Shown one piece after another: positions 31,850 to 41,805 of a stretch of 64,000 nucleotides of DNA. Each line of letters opens with the position of its first letter. Within the stretch, counting starts at the first letter, position 1. The position numbers and the translations under genes were made by a program. The stretch spans positions 1 through 64,000 of the forward strand of contig JAFVQD010000018.1 of NCBI GenBank assembly GCA_017504965.1. Reading direction: 5' to 3'. The stretch is from Bacteroidales bacterium (GTDB taxonomy: Bacteria; Bacteroidota; Bacteroidia; Bacteroidales; UBA932). Under the pieces are notes generated by a model that worked only from the letters and a program-made list of their open reading frames with translations, had not been told where the DNA came from and ran no database searches.

Positions 31850-33505
31850 TTATTTTTTCTTTTTTGTCCTTGAAGTGATGAGCATTGTGAGGTACATCAG
31901 GGAGAATAGAGTGAAGACGAAGGTAGCCATCCTCCCGATGAAGTCTCCGTGACGGACGAAGAAGGTGATCTCGTCATTTAGATTCAGAGAGCCGGCAAGA
32001 CACTCCTCCACCCACCACTGGGTCTGGGCCACACTCTCCCCTCTCTGATTTATGAATGCAGAGATACCGGTATTTGCGCTGCGCGCAATGGATCTGCGGG
32101 TCTCGATGGCTCGAAGAGAGGCATACCTGAGATGCTGTCTGTAGCCCGGGGTATTGCTCCACCAGCCGTCGTTGGTGATAATGGACATTACTTGTGCACC
32201 TTTAAGAATATAATCCCTATAGTAATCCCCATAGACCGACTCGTAGCAGATGGCGGTACCTATCCTGGTGCCGTCAGAACCCTCAAAGATGGTGATCTCG
32301 GGCTGTGTACCATAGCTGCCGGTAGCACCGCCCAACTCTATAGCCAATTTGTTTATCGGTGCGAGAAGTTTCGGATACGGGATAAACTCTGTTAGGACCA
32401 CCAGCTTCGATTTATGGAAGAATTCACACTTGCCGGATGTGTCCATATGGACAGAGGCATTGAAAGTATCATACCAATACCCCCTACCCTTTTTAGCTGT
32501 AGATGTGGGTGCATTTCTGGTCTGATAACGCTTCATAGTGACAGCACCGAGGATAAAGTCTGTATTTGGATGCTCATCGACAAACATCTTCATCCTCTTG
32601 ACAGTCGACAGGGTGTATGGATTATCTTCATTGATATGCCAGGTAAAGGTCTCAGGTCCTATCATAAATCTGGTATTTGGTGTAACACCTTTTTGGGCCA
32701 GATTAAAGAGTATATCATCCTGCTGGTTACGGCTAAGGAAATTGAATTTGTCCTGATATGGTTCGATATTTGGCTGAAGAAGGACAAATTCGCACGGATC
32801 CTCCTTCTCCTCATAAGAAGAATACATCACGAAAGAGATGACAAAAGGGAGGACAATCAGGGCTACATATCCACCATAAAGAGACCATTTTGCCCTCTTC
32901 TGATACTTATTCTCCTGCACCGATTTGTCTGTAGTATACCACTTATAGATGATTCTGTAGAGGAGGACATTTGAAAGCAAAATCCACAGACTCCCCCCCA
33001 GCACTCCGGTATATTCATACCACTGGATGGATTTGATCGAGCCTGCAAAGGCATTGCCCAGAACCAGCCAGGGCCACGACACCTCTGCATCAAAATAGTA
33101 GTGCTCCCACCCTAACCAGGTGACTATGAAGAAGAGATAAGGGATAAAACTACCTTTTGCCCCCTCATTTTTCTGATATATCTTCCTTTTGAACAATCTG
33201 TAGAACCAGAACACCAGAGACATCTGGAAAGCATTCAGGAGTATAGCAGCGATCCCCCCCGGGAGTGTGGCGTGTGACACCCAATATGTCGTAATGGTAT
33301 TCCATATCACGAAAAGGGCATAATAATAGGCCCAGCCACCCCTGAGTTTATATTTGGCACAGATATCTTCTATAAAAAAGAGGGGTACCAGTCCGAAAAG
33401 GGCCAAAAAGCCCAGATGGTCGACAAGGAAAGGGAGCGACATAAGGAGCGACGACACCAGTATCAGCACCCATATATACAATTTCGGTCTATTTATCGAT
33501 TTCAT
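31850..33505 (-). CDS. lnt: Apolipoprotein N-acyltransferase
   Basis: Lnt adds the third acyl chain to lipoproteins at the periplasmic face of the inner membrane. The 551-residue protein has about six N-terminal membrane helices followed by a nitrilase-type domain. Catalytic residues can be placed: Glu in IGPETFTWH, Lys in FFHKSKLVVLTEFIP and Cys in TAICYESVYGDYYR. A last membrane helix lies near the C-terminus (MATFVFTLFSLMYLTML). Length is normal. Confidence 0.92.
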   Translation of the reverse strand: MKSINRPKLYIWVLILVSSLLMSLPFLVDHLGFLALFGLVPLFFIEDICAKYKLRGGWAYYYALFVIWNTITTYWVSHATLPGGIAAILLNAFQMSLVFWFYRLFKRKIYQKNEGAKGSFIPYLFFIVTWLGWEHYYFDAEVSWPWLVLGNAFAGSIKSIQWYEYTGVLGGSLWILLSNVLLYRIIYKWYTTDKSVQENKYQKRAKWSLYGGYVALIVLPFVISFVMYSSYEEKEDPCEFVLLQPNIEPYQDKFNFLSRNQQDDILFNLAQKGVTPNTRFMIGPETFTWHINEDNPYTLSTVKRMKMFVDEHPNTDFILGAVTMKRYQTRNAPTSTAKKGRGYWYDTFNASVHMDTSGKCEFFHKSKLVVLTEFIPYPKLLAPINKLAIELGGATGSYGTQPEITIFEGSDGTRIGTAICYESVYGDYYRDYILKGAQVMSIITNDGWWSNTPGYRQHLRYASLRAIETRRSIARSANTGISAFINQRGESVAQTQWWVEECLAGSLNLNDEITFFVRHGDFIGRMATFVFTLFSLMYLTMLITSRTKKKK

Positions 33506-33524
33506 ATAAAACTCTCTCTAAAAG

Positions 33525-33554
33525 TTTGACAAATATAAGAATTCTTTATCTTTG
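33525..33554. promoter_or_regulatory. Divergent promoters between lnt and the LysE-type gene
   Basis: On the plus strand TTTG (33525-33528), an 18-nt gap and TATCTTTG (33547-33554) face the LysE gene. On the minus strand TATATTTG (33530-33537) faces lnt. The two promoters interlock in a 71-bp gap. Confidence 0.6.
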
Positions 33555-33576
33555 CCCTTCGTAAGAGTGTTAATTT

Positions 33577-34215
33577 ATGTTTGAAGAGATAATAAAAGGT
33601 ATCATTGTAGGATTGGGAGCATCCATCCCTCTGGGTCCGATAGGTATTTTATGTATCCAGCGGACTCTGAGCAAAGGGAGGTGGTCCGGCTTTGCCACCG
33701 GTATGGGTGCAGCTATCTCAGATATCATATTCTCAGCTATAGCACTGCTTGGGCTCTCTTTTGTAAACGATTTCCTCAACACCTATCGCGAATGGGTGAT
33801 GATGTTTGGAGGTGCCGTCGTAGGAGGTTTCGGTGTAAAGATTTTCGTCACCAACCCTATCAAACAGATCAAAAGGGTACAGGAGGGTAACCATCAGTAC
33901 ATCCAGGACTTCGTATCATCATTCATAATGACCATCACAAACCCAGGCGCCATATTCCTTATCATAGGTATGTTCGCTTTCATAGGGATAGATACCGGCC
34001 AGTACGAATTCGGATTGGTAATAGCCCCTGCCCTTATGGGTGTATTCATAGGGACGATGGCTTGGTGGTTCACACTATCCACTATTATCAATATGTTCAG
34101 AAACAAGTTCCGCCTGAAGCAGCTAATGATTACAAACTGGATAGCGGGAACTATCGTGATGGCTATCGGTATAACATCTCTTTTCGAAGGGCTGATTCAA
34201 ATATTGCGACCATAA
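33577..34215 (+). CDS. LysE family exporter
   Basis: This 212-residue inner-membrane protein has about six hydrophobic helices. The N-terminus, IVGLGASIPLGPIGILCIQRTL, is the LysE/RhtB signature, and MTITNPGAIFLIIGMFAF is the conserved central helix pair. Members export amino acids or small metabolites. The substrate cannot be read from sequence, but the racemase gene and dicarboxylate symporter downstream suggest acidic amino-acid traffic. Confidence 0.85.
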   Translation: MFEEIIKGIIVGLGASIPLGPIGILCIQRTLSKGRWSGFATGMGAAISDIIFSAIALLGLSFVNDFLNTYREWVMMFGGAVVGGFGVKIFVTNPIKQIKRVQEGNHQYIQDFVSSFIMTITNPGAIFLIIGMFAFIGIDTGQYEFGLVIAPALMGVFIGTMAWWFTLSTIINMFRNKFRLKQLMITNWIAGTIVMAIGITSLFEGLIQILRP

Positions 34216-34241
34216 ATATCGCAGAGGTAAGAAATCTTTTG

Positions 34242-34249
34242 TACCTTTG
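34242..34249 (+). promoter_or_regulatory. Promoter, -7 box, for the racemase-symporter pair
   Basis: TACCTTTG matches TAnnTTTG and lies 20 bp upstream of the racemase ATG. No strict -33 element is seen. Confidence 0.4.
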
Positions 34250-34269
34250 GTCCATTAATCAGAACTATT

Positions 34270-34965
34270 ATGAGACCGGATAAAACTTTAGGAGTACTTG
34301 GCGGCATGGGCCCTGCTGCCACTGCAGATTTCTTGAGGGTTCTTGCAGAGAAAACACCTGCAAATTTCGATCAGGAACATCCCAGAATGATCGTCTATTC
34401 ACACACCATCACACCAGACAGAACCACTTTCCTGCTTGGGAAAGGTCCAGATCCCACAGAGTACATAAAGGATGGACTTAAAACTCTCATAGGATGGGGA
34501 GCCGATATCCTTTGTGCCACCTGTAACACTGCCCACTATTTTATAGATGGGATGAGAGATGAGATAGACAGGCCTATCGTCCATATAGTGGATGAGACTA
34601 TCCTGACATCAGCAAAACTTTCTCCTAAGGGTGCCTGGCTTACAGCTACACTCGGAACTATGAGGACCGGTCTGTATCAGAAACACGCTAAAGACAGCGG
34701 ATATAACTTCAGACTGGCATCAGAGGAACTTCAGGTGGAGATACACGATGTAACTGATATGGTCAAAGCGGGTAAGCACAAAGAGGCCGGTGAGAAATTC
34801 AGGGGGATAGTGGAGCAGTTGTGGGCTATTGAGAAGCTGCCTATCGTAGGAGCCTGCACAGAGATCCCGATCGCCTACGCAAACACAGGACTTGATCCCC
34901 AGATGGGAATCTCCTGTCTGGAGGCCCTCGCTGACGGGTGCATCAGAGAACTTTATTACAAATAG
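34270..34965 (+). CDS. Aspartate/glutamate racemase family protein
   Basis: This 231-residue PLP-independent racemase has the two catalytic cysteines in LCATCNTAHYF and VGACTEIPIAY, and the N-terminal GVLGGMGPAATADF motif. It resembles the RacD/YgeA branch rather than MurI. It interconverts L- and D-aspartate or glutamate, or a broader set of amino acids. The dicarboxylate symporter gene starts 17 bp later, so uptake and racemisation may be linked. Confidence 0.87.
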   Translation: MRPDKTLGVLGGMGPAATADFLRVLAEKTPANFDQEHPRMIVYSHTITPDRTTFLLGKGPDPTEYIKDGLKTLIGWGADILCATCNTAHYFIDGMRDEIDRPIVHIVDETILTSAKLSPKGAWLTATLGTMRTGLYQKHAKDSGYNFRLASEELQVEIHDVTDMVKAGKHKEAGEKFRGIVEQLWAIEKLPIVGACTEIPIAYANTGLDPQMGISCLEALADGCIRELYYK

Positions 34966-34982
34966 CATATACTACAGCAGAT

Positions 34983-36224
34983 ATGAAAAAGATTAAAATC
35001 GCTTTACCGATGCAGATTCTCATAGCACTCGTATTGGGTGTTATCTTCGGAATCTTCGGACACGAATATGTAAAATATATCAGCTGGGCAGGAGACATAT
35101 TTCTCCGCTTCCTGAAGATGATAGTCATCCCTATCGTATTCTCATCTATGGTGGTAGGTGTGGCCGGTATGGGGAACAGCGGTGGTCTTGGCAGAATCGC
35201 AGGTAAAACATTCAGCTTCTATATCATTACCACACTTATAGCAGCATTCGTGGGTATGATGTTTGTAAACATCATGGAACCAGGAGTCGGCTCCACATTG
35301 GTATCACAGGCAGACAGTGCTGCCAACATAGCTGCCGCCAACAAGATATCCCTCGGCGACAGACTTATCACCATCGTCCCTGACAATATCTTTAAGTCTC
35401 TGACTGAAGGTGACCTTCTGGCCATCATTTTCTTCGCCATCCTTTTCGGTTTCTTCGTGACCAAAGTGGGCGAAAAATCGAGAACAGTCATTATAGATTT
35501 CTTCCAGGCAGCATTTGAGGTTATCATGAAGATTACCCTATCTGTAATCAAACTTGCCCCTATCGGCGTATTCGCCATTGTATCCAAGATGATAGCCCAG
35601 CAAGCAGGAGACACAGAGAAACTTGTAGAGATCGCCCAAAGTCTCGGTATGTTCGTCCTTATCGTATGGATCGGATGTCTTATACAGTTCTTCATCATCC
35701 TCCCTTCTATTGTATACTTCGTGGGTAAGGAGAACCCCTGGAAACACATGAAGAAGATGTCGACCGCCATTCTCACCGCCTTCTCTACCTGTTCATCAGG
35801 TGCTGCACTTCCTATCTCCATGAAGGACTCCCAGGAGAAATGCGGCATTTCCAACAAGATAGCCAGCTTCACACTCCCACTTGGTGCCACCATAAATATG
35901 AACGGCACTGCTCTCTACGAATGTGTAGCGGTAATCTTCATCGCTCAGGTATACGGAGTGGATCTTTCGATAATGGAGCAATTGATAATTGTAGCGACCG
36001 TACTGTTCTCAGCCATCGGTGCAGCCAGCATCCCTATGGCAGGACTCGTAATGCTCTCGGTAGCTCTTTCTGTCGCCGGTCTGCCCCTTGAAGGTATCGG
36101 ACTTGTATTGGCAGTGGAGCAGCTATGCGATATGCCTCGTACAGCCACCAACTCTTATGGAGATATGTGTGCTGCTGTAGTGATAGCGAAATCTGAAGGG
36201 GAAAAACTCACTATAGACGAGTAG
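34983..36224 (+). CDS. Sodium:dicarboxylate/glutamate symporter (DAACS family)
   Basis: This inner-membrane carrier of 413 residues is counted from the ATG giving MKKIKIALPMQI. An upstream in-frame ATG lies inside the racemase gene. Key DAACS features are FSTCSSGAALPISM (serine-rich HP1 loop), LGATINMNGTALYECVAVIF (the NMNGTA unwound helix 7) and GAASIPMAGLVMLS (HP2), followed by EQLCDMPRTATNSYGD with the substrate-binding Asp-Arg-Thr-Asn region. The Arg in PRTATN favours acidic amino acids or dicarboxylates. The 3' end overlaps the convergent mnmD gene by 14 bp. Confidence 0.92.
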   Translation: MKKIKIALPMQILIALVLGVIFGIFGHEYVKYISWAGDIFLRFLKMIVIPIVFSSMVVGVAGMGNSGGLGRIAGKTFSFYIITTLIAAFVGMMFVNIMEPGVGSTLVSQADSAANIAAANKISLGDRLITIVPDNIFKSLTEGDLLAIIFFAILFGFFVTKVGEKSRTVIIDFFQAAFEVIMKITLSVIKLAPIGVFAIVSKMIAQQAGDTEKLVEIAQSLGMFVLIVWIGCLIQFFIILPSIVYFVGKENPWKHMKKMSTAILTAFSTCSSGAALPISMKDSQEKCGISNKIASFTLPLGATINMNGTALYECVAVIFIAQVYGVDLSIMEQLIIVATVLFSAIGAASIPMAGLVMLSVALSVAGLPLEGIGLVLAVEQLCDMPRTATNSYGDMCAAVVIAKSEGEKLTIDE

Positions 36225-36867
36225 CCCTGAGGATCTCCCTTTTACCCCCCGGAGGACCGGGTATGCGTTCGACTCGAAGGCCCAGGCTTTCGAGTCGTCG
36301 TCTTATCTCCCCCTTGGCACAATAGGTAGAGAGGACGCAGCCCCGATTCATCACCCCTACCAGACGCTCAAAGGCCTCTCGGGTCCACATATCAGGCTGT
36401 TTTTCGGGGGCAAACGCATCAAAATATACCACATCTACCCCTTCGGGCAATGGATCCGAGATATAATCTGAGAGCCTCTTCTCGAGGATAAAACCCGGAA
36501 CCAGTTCCACCTCCTCTCCCCAGGGGGCAGAGTGGATCTTGTCCAGAATGGAACTCTCCACCAGCTCATCATACCTGAGCTGGTGCAATGTCTCTTCCGG
36601 CACAGGATATTTTTCCAACGATATATAGTGGACGGGGCGGGATACATCTGCCACCATAGCGGTGACTGCCGCATTCAAACCAGTGCCGAAGCCCACCTCC
36701 AGCAGTCTTAGAGGCGAGCCGTCGGCACGGTATAAAAAAGCAGAATCTCTGAATATATGATTGGACTCGGTCAAAGCACCCTTTACGGAGTGGTAGTGCT
36801 CATCCAGCTCCTTTACAAAGAGTGTGGCAGAGCCATCTGCTGTATGTTCTATCTCTACGGTATGCAC
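36211..36867 (-). CDS. mnmD: tRNA wobble-uridine methyltransferase MnmD
   Basis: This 218-residue SAM-dependent methyltransferase of the MnmC N-terminal type completes 5-methylaminomethyl-2-thiouridine at tRNA position 34. The SAM site is LLEVGFGTGLNAAVTA, and VVYFDAFAPEKQPDMWT is the catalytic motif. The FAD-dependent MnmC2 half is absent, as in stand-alone MnmD proteins. The start is GTG, sharing a base with the stop of the upstream gene (TAGTG), so the two are co-translated. Confidence 0.87.
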   Translation of the reverse strand: MHTVEIEHTADGSATLFVKELDEHYHSVKGALTESNHIFRDSAFLYRADGSPLRLLEVGFGTGLNAAVTAMVADVSRPVHYISLEKYPVPEETLHQLRYDELVESSILDKIHSAPWGEEVELVPGFILEKRLSDYISDPLPEGVDVVYFDAFAPEKQPDMWTREAFERLVGVMNRGCVLSTYCAKGEIRRRLESLGLRVERIPGPPGGKREILRATRL

Positions 36868-39104
36868 TATTTTGTCTCCTCAGCAGGAGCCTCCTCCACC
36901 ACGACCTCTTCCACTATCACCTCTTCTACCACCTCATCTTTTCCGAACCAAGGGAGTGGAGATGGGAGTTTGGCCCAGGCAAAAAGATTGCATAGCCATA
37001 AAACTACCAGCACTACCACCAATGAAGAGCAGGAGATTACCCATTTCTTCCAGGTAGGGATACCCTTCTTGGCATAAGGATCTTTCAGTTTGAGTGTAGG
37101 GAACTTGGCAATATTGGTAAGTGTCTCACCGAATGGGATGCTGATCTTGGCAGAAGCATTGATAGCCCAGCCATTTCCATTGAGGAGCGGAGCGATATTG
37201 CGACGACGGAGCTTCATCCAGGCCATAACCATAGCGGGACCTGAAATCACCATCAAGCACCCTACGAAGGTCAGGATAACCTGCCACCAGGTAAGAGCTA
37301 CAAGCCCTTTGAACAGGCTGGCAAGGGCAGATCCGATCATACCGAAAGCCATACCTATAGCGGCAAAGATACCGGCAAACTTACCTATGTCGAAAGGTGC
37401 TGCTGCCGCAGCGGCGGCTTTAGGGTCTGCAGGGGCGGCTTTAGGGGCATTGTTTATACCGGTAGTGACATCCTTCATTATCTTGGCATCCTTATCTGCA
37501 GCATTCTTCGCTATGAAGCCCTCCACAGTCTTGGCTATCCTGCGGTATGGTGACCAGAATGCCTGCGACATACTGATAGGATTGTCAATTACCTTGGTTA
37601 TGACTGCGTCATACTCCACCCCTTTATTATCGTAGTAGATGGCGTTCTTACCCACTACGATATCACCTATATCTCCGACTGTGATGGCTGCCATAATCTG
37701 AAGCTTTCCGGCCACACCCTTCGCTGTGCAGTCACAGTATACCAGATACATTCCGCTTGCTGCAGCTATAGCAGAGTGCTTGCCGCTGTCAGCCACCTTC
37801 ATACAGAAGAGGCATTCACGCTGGTCTATGATAAGTCTACCCGACTGGAAGATAGCCTTCACGGTTTTGTGCTTGTCATAGAAATCGTGGAATGTGATGA
37901 AGTTCTTCAGAAGTCTGTAGAAATCCTTATAGATATGGAGGAATTTGTCCACCACTGCTATATTGTCGACATCCTCTTTAAGTGCTGCATCTCTGGCCAC
38001 AAGCTCCTCAAGAGAGGCTTTCTTATCCTGCTGCAGATATTTTTTTACTGTCTCCAGGCCCAGTGATTCCACCTGAACACCAGCTTTGGCCCCTTTCCAA
38101 GCTGCGTACGCAGCAAATTTGCCACCTATCTCTGCCCAGTCACCCTCTGTAAGGCTCTCTTTCTGAGGATCTATCGCAATAGCTTTGAATTCAGCAAATT
38201 TGGCAGCCCAGGCAGGGTTAATCGGCGCCGACAGATCCAGCTCCGGCCTAGCAGTTATTCTGGCCAATGGATATGATGCGATCTCGTCTGTCTTTCCGGT
38301 CAGATTCTCTGCACTGATAGCCTCTATTCTGGAGTTCTGGATATCCAGTGTCGATGTGCTGTCTGGGGAGAATGCTGCCAGCTTTGATCTCATAAAATAA
38401 TCCTTTACTTTGGCATCAAGGGCATTATAAAGATCTAGCGCTTTGTCTGTATCTGCCCCATATGGGGGATCTACCTTAGCATCCTGCCATCCGGCATACT
38501 CACCCAAAGCCTTATAGAACCCTCCGATCATCTCTGCATTTACACCAGTTTTTCCACTTCTGTCAAGAGTACCGCCAAATGTGGCTATAATCGATGCTAT
38601 AACAGCTTTTTCATCAGGATCCTCAGTCGAATCATCGATAATGACACCATCACCATTAAAGGTGGTCTTGGCGAAAATGGCTGTCATATCTGCCACATCT
38701 GCCATAGATATCTCATCAGATTTCTTCTCCAGACTCTCCAGAATCCTTCCGGTGCACACCTTCAGTTTTTTACCCAGCTCACTACCGGTATTGAAATTGT
38801 TTAGATTGAAGCTATCCTTACCTTCAAGGAGCAGATCGGGATTATTTATAGCACCGGTAATCCATTTGGATGTATGTATCACATCCTGAACACGGATCTT
38901 ACCATCACCATCCTCATCCATAAACCTCAAGCTCTTCTCATCTATCTCAAGTCCACTTACAGGACAAGAGAGGACGGTCCACATCTTCGGATCGAGCTCG
39001 TCCAGATGGGCGATATCCTCACCTTTAGTTATTTGTACACGTGAACAACCTCCGATAACTTCGAAGTCCCAATCATACTTGTTCTCTTTTGATAAAAATG
39101 CCAT
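36867..39104 (-). CDS. Large membrane protein with an EF-hand, unknown function
   Basis: This 745-residue protein has no signal peptide. An EF-hand loop sits at residues 63-74 (DEDGDGKIRVQD) with acidic residues at positions 1, 3, 5 and 12, so it should bind calcium. The long middle region is soluble, with an alanine-rich linker near residue 565 (KAAAAAAAPFD). At least three hydrophobic segments follow, and the C-terminus is a glutamate/valine-rich tail (VVEEVIVEEVVVEEAPAEE). I have seen similar hypothetical proteins in Bacteroidales but no assigned role. It is the promoter-proximal gene upstream of mnmD; a TAACTTTA box resembling TAnnTTTG lies about 30 bp before the start. Confidence 0.75.
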   Translation of the reverse strand: MAFLSKENKYDWDFEVIGGCSRVQITKGEDIAHLDELDPKMWTVLSCPVSGLEIDEKSLRFMDEDGDGKIRVQDVIHTSKWITGAINNPDLLLEGKDSFNLNNFNTGSELGKKLKVCTGRILESLEKKSDEISMADVADMTAIFAKTTFNGDGVIIDDSTEDPDEKAVIASIIATFGGTLDRSGKTGVNAEMIGGFYKALGEYAGWQDAKVDPPYGADTDKALDLYNALDAKVKDYFMRSKLAAFSPDSTSTLDIQNSRIEAISAENLTGKTDEIASYPLARITARPELDLSAPINPAWAAKFAEFKAIAIDPQKESLTEGDWAEIGGKFAAYAAWKGAKAGVQVESLGLETVKKYLQQDKKASLEELVARDAALKEDVDNIAVVDKFLHIYKDFYRLLKNFITFHDFYDKHKTVKAIFQSGRLIIDQRECLFCMKVADSGKHSAIAAASGMYLVYCDCTAKGVAGKLQIMAAITVGDIGDIVVGKNAIYYDNKGVEYDAVITKVIDNPISMSQAFWSPYRRIAKTVEGFIAKNAADKDAKIMKDVTTGINNAPKAAPADPKAAAAAAAPFDIGKFAGIFAAIGMAFGMIGSALASLFKGLVALTWWQVILTFVGCLMVISGPAMVMAWMKLRRRNIAPLLNGNGWAINASAKISIPFGETLTNIAKFPTLKLKDPYAKKGIPTWKKWVISCSSLVVVLVVLWLCNLFAWAKLPSPLPWFGKDEVVEEVIVEEVVVEEAPAEETK

Positions 39105-39160
39105 AGTCTAAGAATTATTATTTGAACGGGTAAAGTTACCTATTTTTGGATTTATAAAAA

Positions 39161-39194
39161 AATAGGCAGCCCCTAAAAATTGGGGACTGCCTAT
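39161..39194 (-). terminator. Intrinsic terminator of the beta-helix protein gene
   Basis: AATAGGCAGCCCC and GGGGACTGCCTAT form a stem of about 12 bp with one mismatch and an A/T loop. On the reverse strand it is followed by a run of seven T's. It lies 28 bp after the stop of the gene at 39222-40736. Confidence 0.8.
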
Positions 39195-39221
39195 GTTATT
39201 TGACAGATGTACCTTCAGACA

Positions 39222-40736
39222 CTACTTGATTTTCTGCGCACCATAACCCTCTTCAGCTCCGAAGAAGACAAGTGCCTGATCAAAATCGTATCTGTTGCCA
39301 TACATAGAGACACGTGTAGTGGATGTACCCTGCTTGTTAAGACCGTGAGCCTCACGGTAGAGATTTGCTGCAGAATTGGGATCATAACTTGAGGTGGTCA
39401 TAATCTTAAGATTTGCAAACCCTTTCAAATAAGCAGGATCTATCAGATCTTTGAAATTGCTGGTACTTGGTAGTTCCCTGTTATTTTCATATTTCACAAG
39501 AGACATCACCTCGTCAAAACGTTTGGCAGGTACGAAAACCCACTGTCCGCCACTGGTACCGGGGATGGTAATATCACCTTTGTTCATAAAGAAGAGATTA
39601 TCCCAGGCAGATGTGATTTTACGTTTGTCTGCAGGGAGAGTAGAGTCATCCCAGCCATTATCGATAGCACTCAAGTTCGAACAGCCGAAGATATTGTGGT
39701 GAACATCGTGATCCACTCCATTACGCATACGGTATCCGTAGCCCATATCTTCCATCTCTTTGGTAGCACACCAAGAGAAGAGAACAGTGTTGTGGTGGAA
39801 ATCCACTGTACACTTGTGAGCGTTTGTGGTCTGGTTCAATGCACCATTAACCTCACAGCTTGCATAAATATTGCTCACAAATACATTATTGTATATCTCC
39901 CAGTTACCACCCTTATGCATCAGAAGGATGCCGTAGAATGATGAATTGAGGAACATACAGTTTCTGATGATCAGGTTACCTGAGAAATTGCCACCGATAG
40001 AGCGGATCGCTGTGTTGGGTGGTTCGCTGATAGGCTTAACACGACCTGTTTTGCACCCTTCTGGACAGCCCCAGCGTGGATCTGTCGGATCTGCAGGACA
40101 ATATTCAAGATAATTACCGAGATCGAATGAGATACCGTCAATTACCATCGATGCTGACATATCAGAAATGCACTCCAGCATCAGTAGCCCCATACCTATA
40201 GTACCCCTCTGCTGAACAGTAGGCTGGATACGGGTAACATATTTTTGGGGATCCCTATCGGTAAAGTCTGCATTAAATCCACCTATGATAGATACATATT
40301 TCCCTTTTATCTCCATCCATCCACGGTCCAGATTACCAAGATAGTTACCTTCAGCTACACATACCACACCTCCGTTGGGTGCCAGATCGATAGCCCTCTG
40401 AATATCCTTGAGCGGAGAATCCTTGGTACCTGTACCTCTTGCAGAACCTCTGTCGATAGTTACATAAAGGGCATTGGCAGGGATATTTGAAGCAGAAAAT
40501 CCATCAAAACCTTCACTTGGGGTACTCGATACTGCTGCTGGTTGCTGAACAGGAGCAGTTTGTGCCGGTTTCTGAGGAGAAGTAGGGGTTGACTGCTGAT
40601 TCTTCGAAGAGGCCTTTTCAACCTCCTCAGTAAGTGCATTCAGACCCTTCTTGAGTTTGTCACCCAATTTCAACTGGGCATTGGCCACTCCGAATGTAAG
40701 GAATGTAGCCAGAATCATCAATACAACTCTTTTCAT
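39222..40736 (-). CDS. Secreted right-handed parallel beta-helix protein
   Basis: This 504-residue exported protein has a signal peptide ending in GVANAQ. A low-complexity Ser/Thr/Pro/Gln linker follows (about residues 40-75). The main domain begins YVTIDRGSARGTGTKDSPLK and continues with KDIQRAIDLAPNGGVVCVAEG, the usual entry to pectate-lyase-like beta-helices. Repeated NLIIRNCMFLNSSFYGILL-type rungs follow. A cysteine-rich insert (CPADPTDPRWGCPEGCKTG) stands out. No C-terminal sorting domain is visible. The role could be polysaccharide binding or cleavage at the cell surface; no catalytic triad can be assigned. Confidence 0.75.
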   Translation of the reverse strand: MKRVVLMILATFLTFGVANAQLKLGDKLKKGLNALTEEVEKASSKNQQSTPTSPQKPAQTAPVQQPAAVSSTPSEGFDGFSASNIPANALYVTIDRGSARGTGTKDSPLKDIQRAIDLAPNGGVVCVAEGNYLGNLDRGWMEIKGKYVSIIGGFNADFTDRDPQKYVTRIQPTVQQRGTIGMGLLMLECISDMSASMVIDGISFDLGNYLEYCPADPTDPRWGCPEGCKTGRVKPISEPPNTAIRSIGGNFSGNLIIRNCMFLNSSFYGILLMHKGGNWEIYNNVFVSNIYASCEVNGALNQTTNAHKCTVDFHHNTVLFSWCATKEMEDMGYGYRMRNGVDHDVHHNIFGCSNLSAIDNGWDDSTLPADKRKITSAWDNLFFMNKGDITIPGTSGGQWVFVPAKRFDEVMSLVKYENNRELPSTSNFKDLIDPAYLKGFANLKIMTTSSYDPNSAANLYREAHGLNKQGTSTTRVSMYGNRYDFDQALVFFGAEEGYGAQKIK

Positions 40737-40812
40737 AGAAGTAAGGGTTTATAAATTTTCATAAAAATAATAATTATTTCTAATCAAAACAATTTTTACA
40801 CAAAATTTACTC

Positions 40813-41805
40813 TCAACAGGGATATATTTTGTAAAAATAATTAACCCTTTGAACACCTTTACTCCTTATTATCTCAAACTTGTGCGTTCCATCCCCGAGG
40901 GAGAGCTCCCCGGCAAACCTGTCGTATATGTTTCTGGCCAGCAGCCCCATCGTCATCCTCATATTTATCTCCACCACAGGATTGAACCCAGACTCCTCAC
41001 TGAAGAACTGGTCCACCCCGATAAACCCCTTATATCTCCCACAGACTCTACTCTTCAAATATCCCATCAGTTCCACCTTCACACTCTCCAGAAGCTCCGG
41101 AGGGACCAGCTCCACGAGCTGACGCCGGATAAATTCGTCTGAAGCGAGGATATTGCCACGATAGGCACCATTTTCGGTATAAAAAAGGGAATAACCGCAG
41201 AAGAGGATATCATTGGCAGTGGCTTTGAAGAGCATCGCAAACTCCTTTTTGAGGGTCAGTCGCCGCTCAGCCACGACACATCCGTGTCTGGCAATAAGAT
41301 TACGGCACCACCCCTCATCGCTATGGGAGAGGGCATCTGTCGCCCATCGGATCCCCTTTCCGCTACCAGAGACAGGAGCCTTCAAAACTATATTCCTATG
41401 CTTTGCAATAAAACCTTCAATCTGCTCCAGTGAAGAGGCGGCAATACGGTAGGAAGGTGGGGTAACTGTACCCAAATGGCTGCCACCGCAATGGGAAAAC
41501 ACACTCTCAAGTGCCTCCAGGGCAAACCTCCTGTCGGAGAGCTCCGCAATGGCATCTATCTGCCCATCACTCGGAAGCAACTCTTCGGGATACCCCTCCC
41601 TTTGAAGACGCTTTCGCAACACATAATTCCAACCCCAGGGGAGGATTTTCCGTACAGGTATACTGTCTGCCTCATCATCCAGCCCCACCATCCAGCGGGT
41701 GAGATCGGCGCAGTCCCTGCCAAAAGCCAAAGCACTCTCAGGTGGGACAAAATGGGGATCACCATTAGCCAGACAGAGATCGTGTTCGGGATTGAAGATG
41801 TACAT
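40813..41805 (-). CDS. ATP-grasp-like protein of unknown function
   Basis: In this 330-residue cytosolic protein, the central lysine segment NIVLKAPVSGSGKGIRW and the late NPVVEINMRMTMGLLARN (metal-binding Glu and Asn) fit the ATP-grasp fold, which couples ATP to acid-amine ligation. The N-terminus, MYIFNPEHDLCLANG, is characteristic of a Bacteroidota family without assigned substrate. It directly follows the serine hydrolase gene (stop and start abut), so the two are surely co-transcribed. It may ligate an amino acid or peptide, which is inference. Confidence 0.72.
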   Translation of the reverse strand: MYIFNPEHDLCLANGDPHFVPPESALAFGRDCADLTRWMVGLDDEADSIPVRKILPWGWNYVLRKRLQREGYPEELLPSDGQIDAIAELSDRRFALEALESVFSHCGGSHLGTVTPPSYRIAASSLEQIEGFIAKHRNIVLKAPVSGSGKGIRWATDALSHSDEGWCRNLIARHGCVVAERRLTLKKEFAMLFKATANDILFCGYSLFYTENGAYRGNILASDEFIRRQLVELVPPELLESVKVELMGYLKSRVCGRYKGFIGVDQFFSEESGFNPVVEINMRMTMGLLARNIYDRFAGELSLGDGTHKFEIIRSKGVQRVNYFYKIYPC

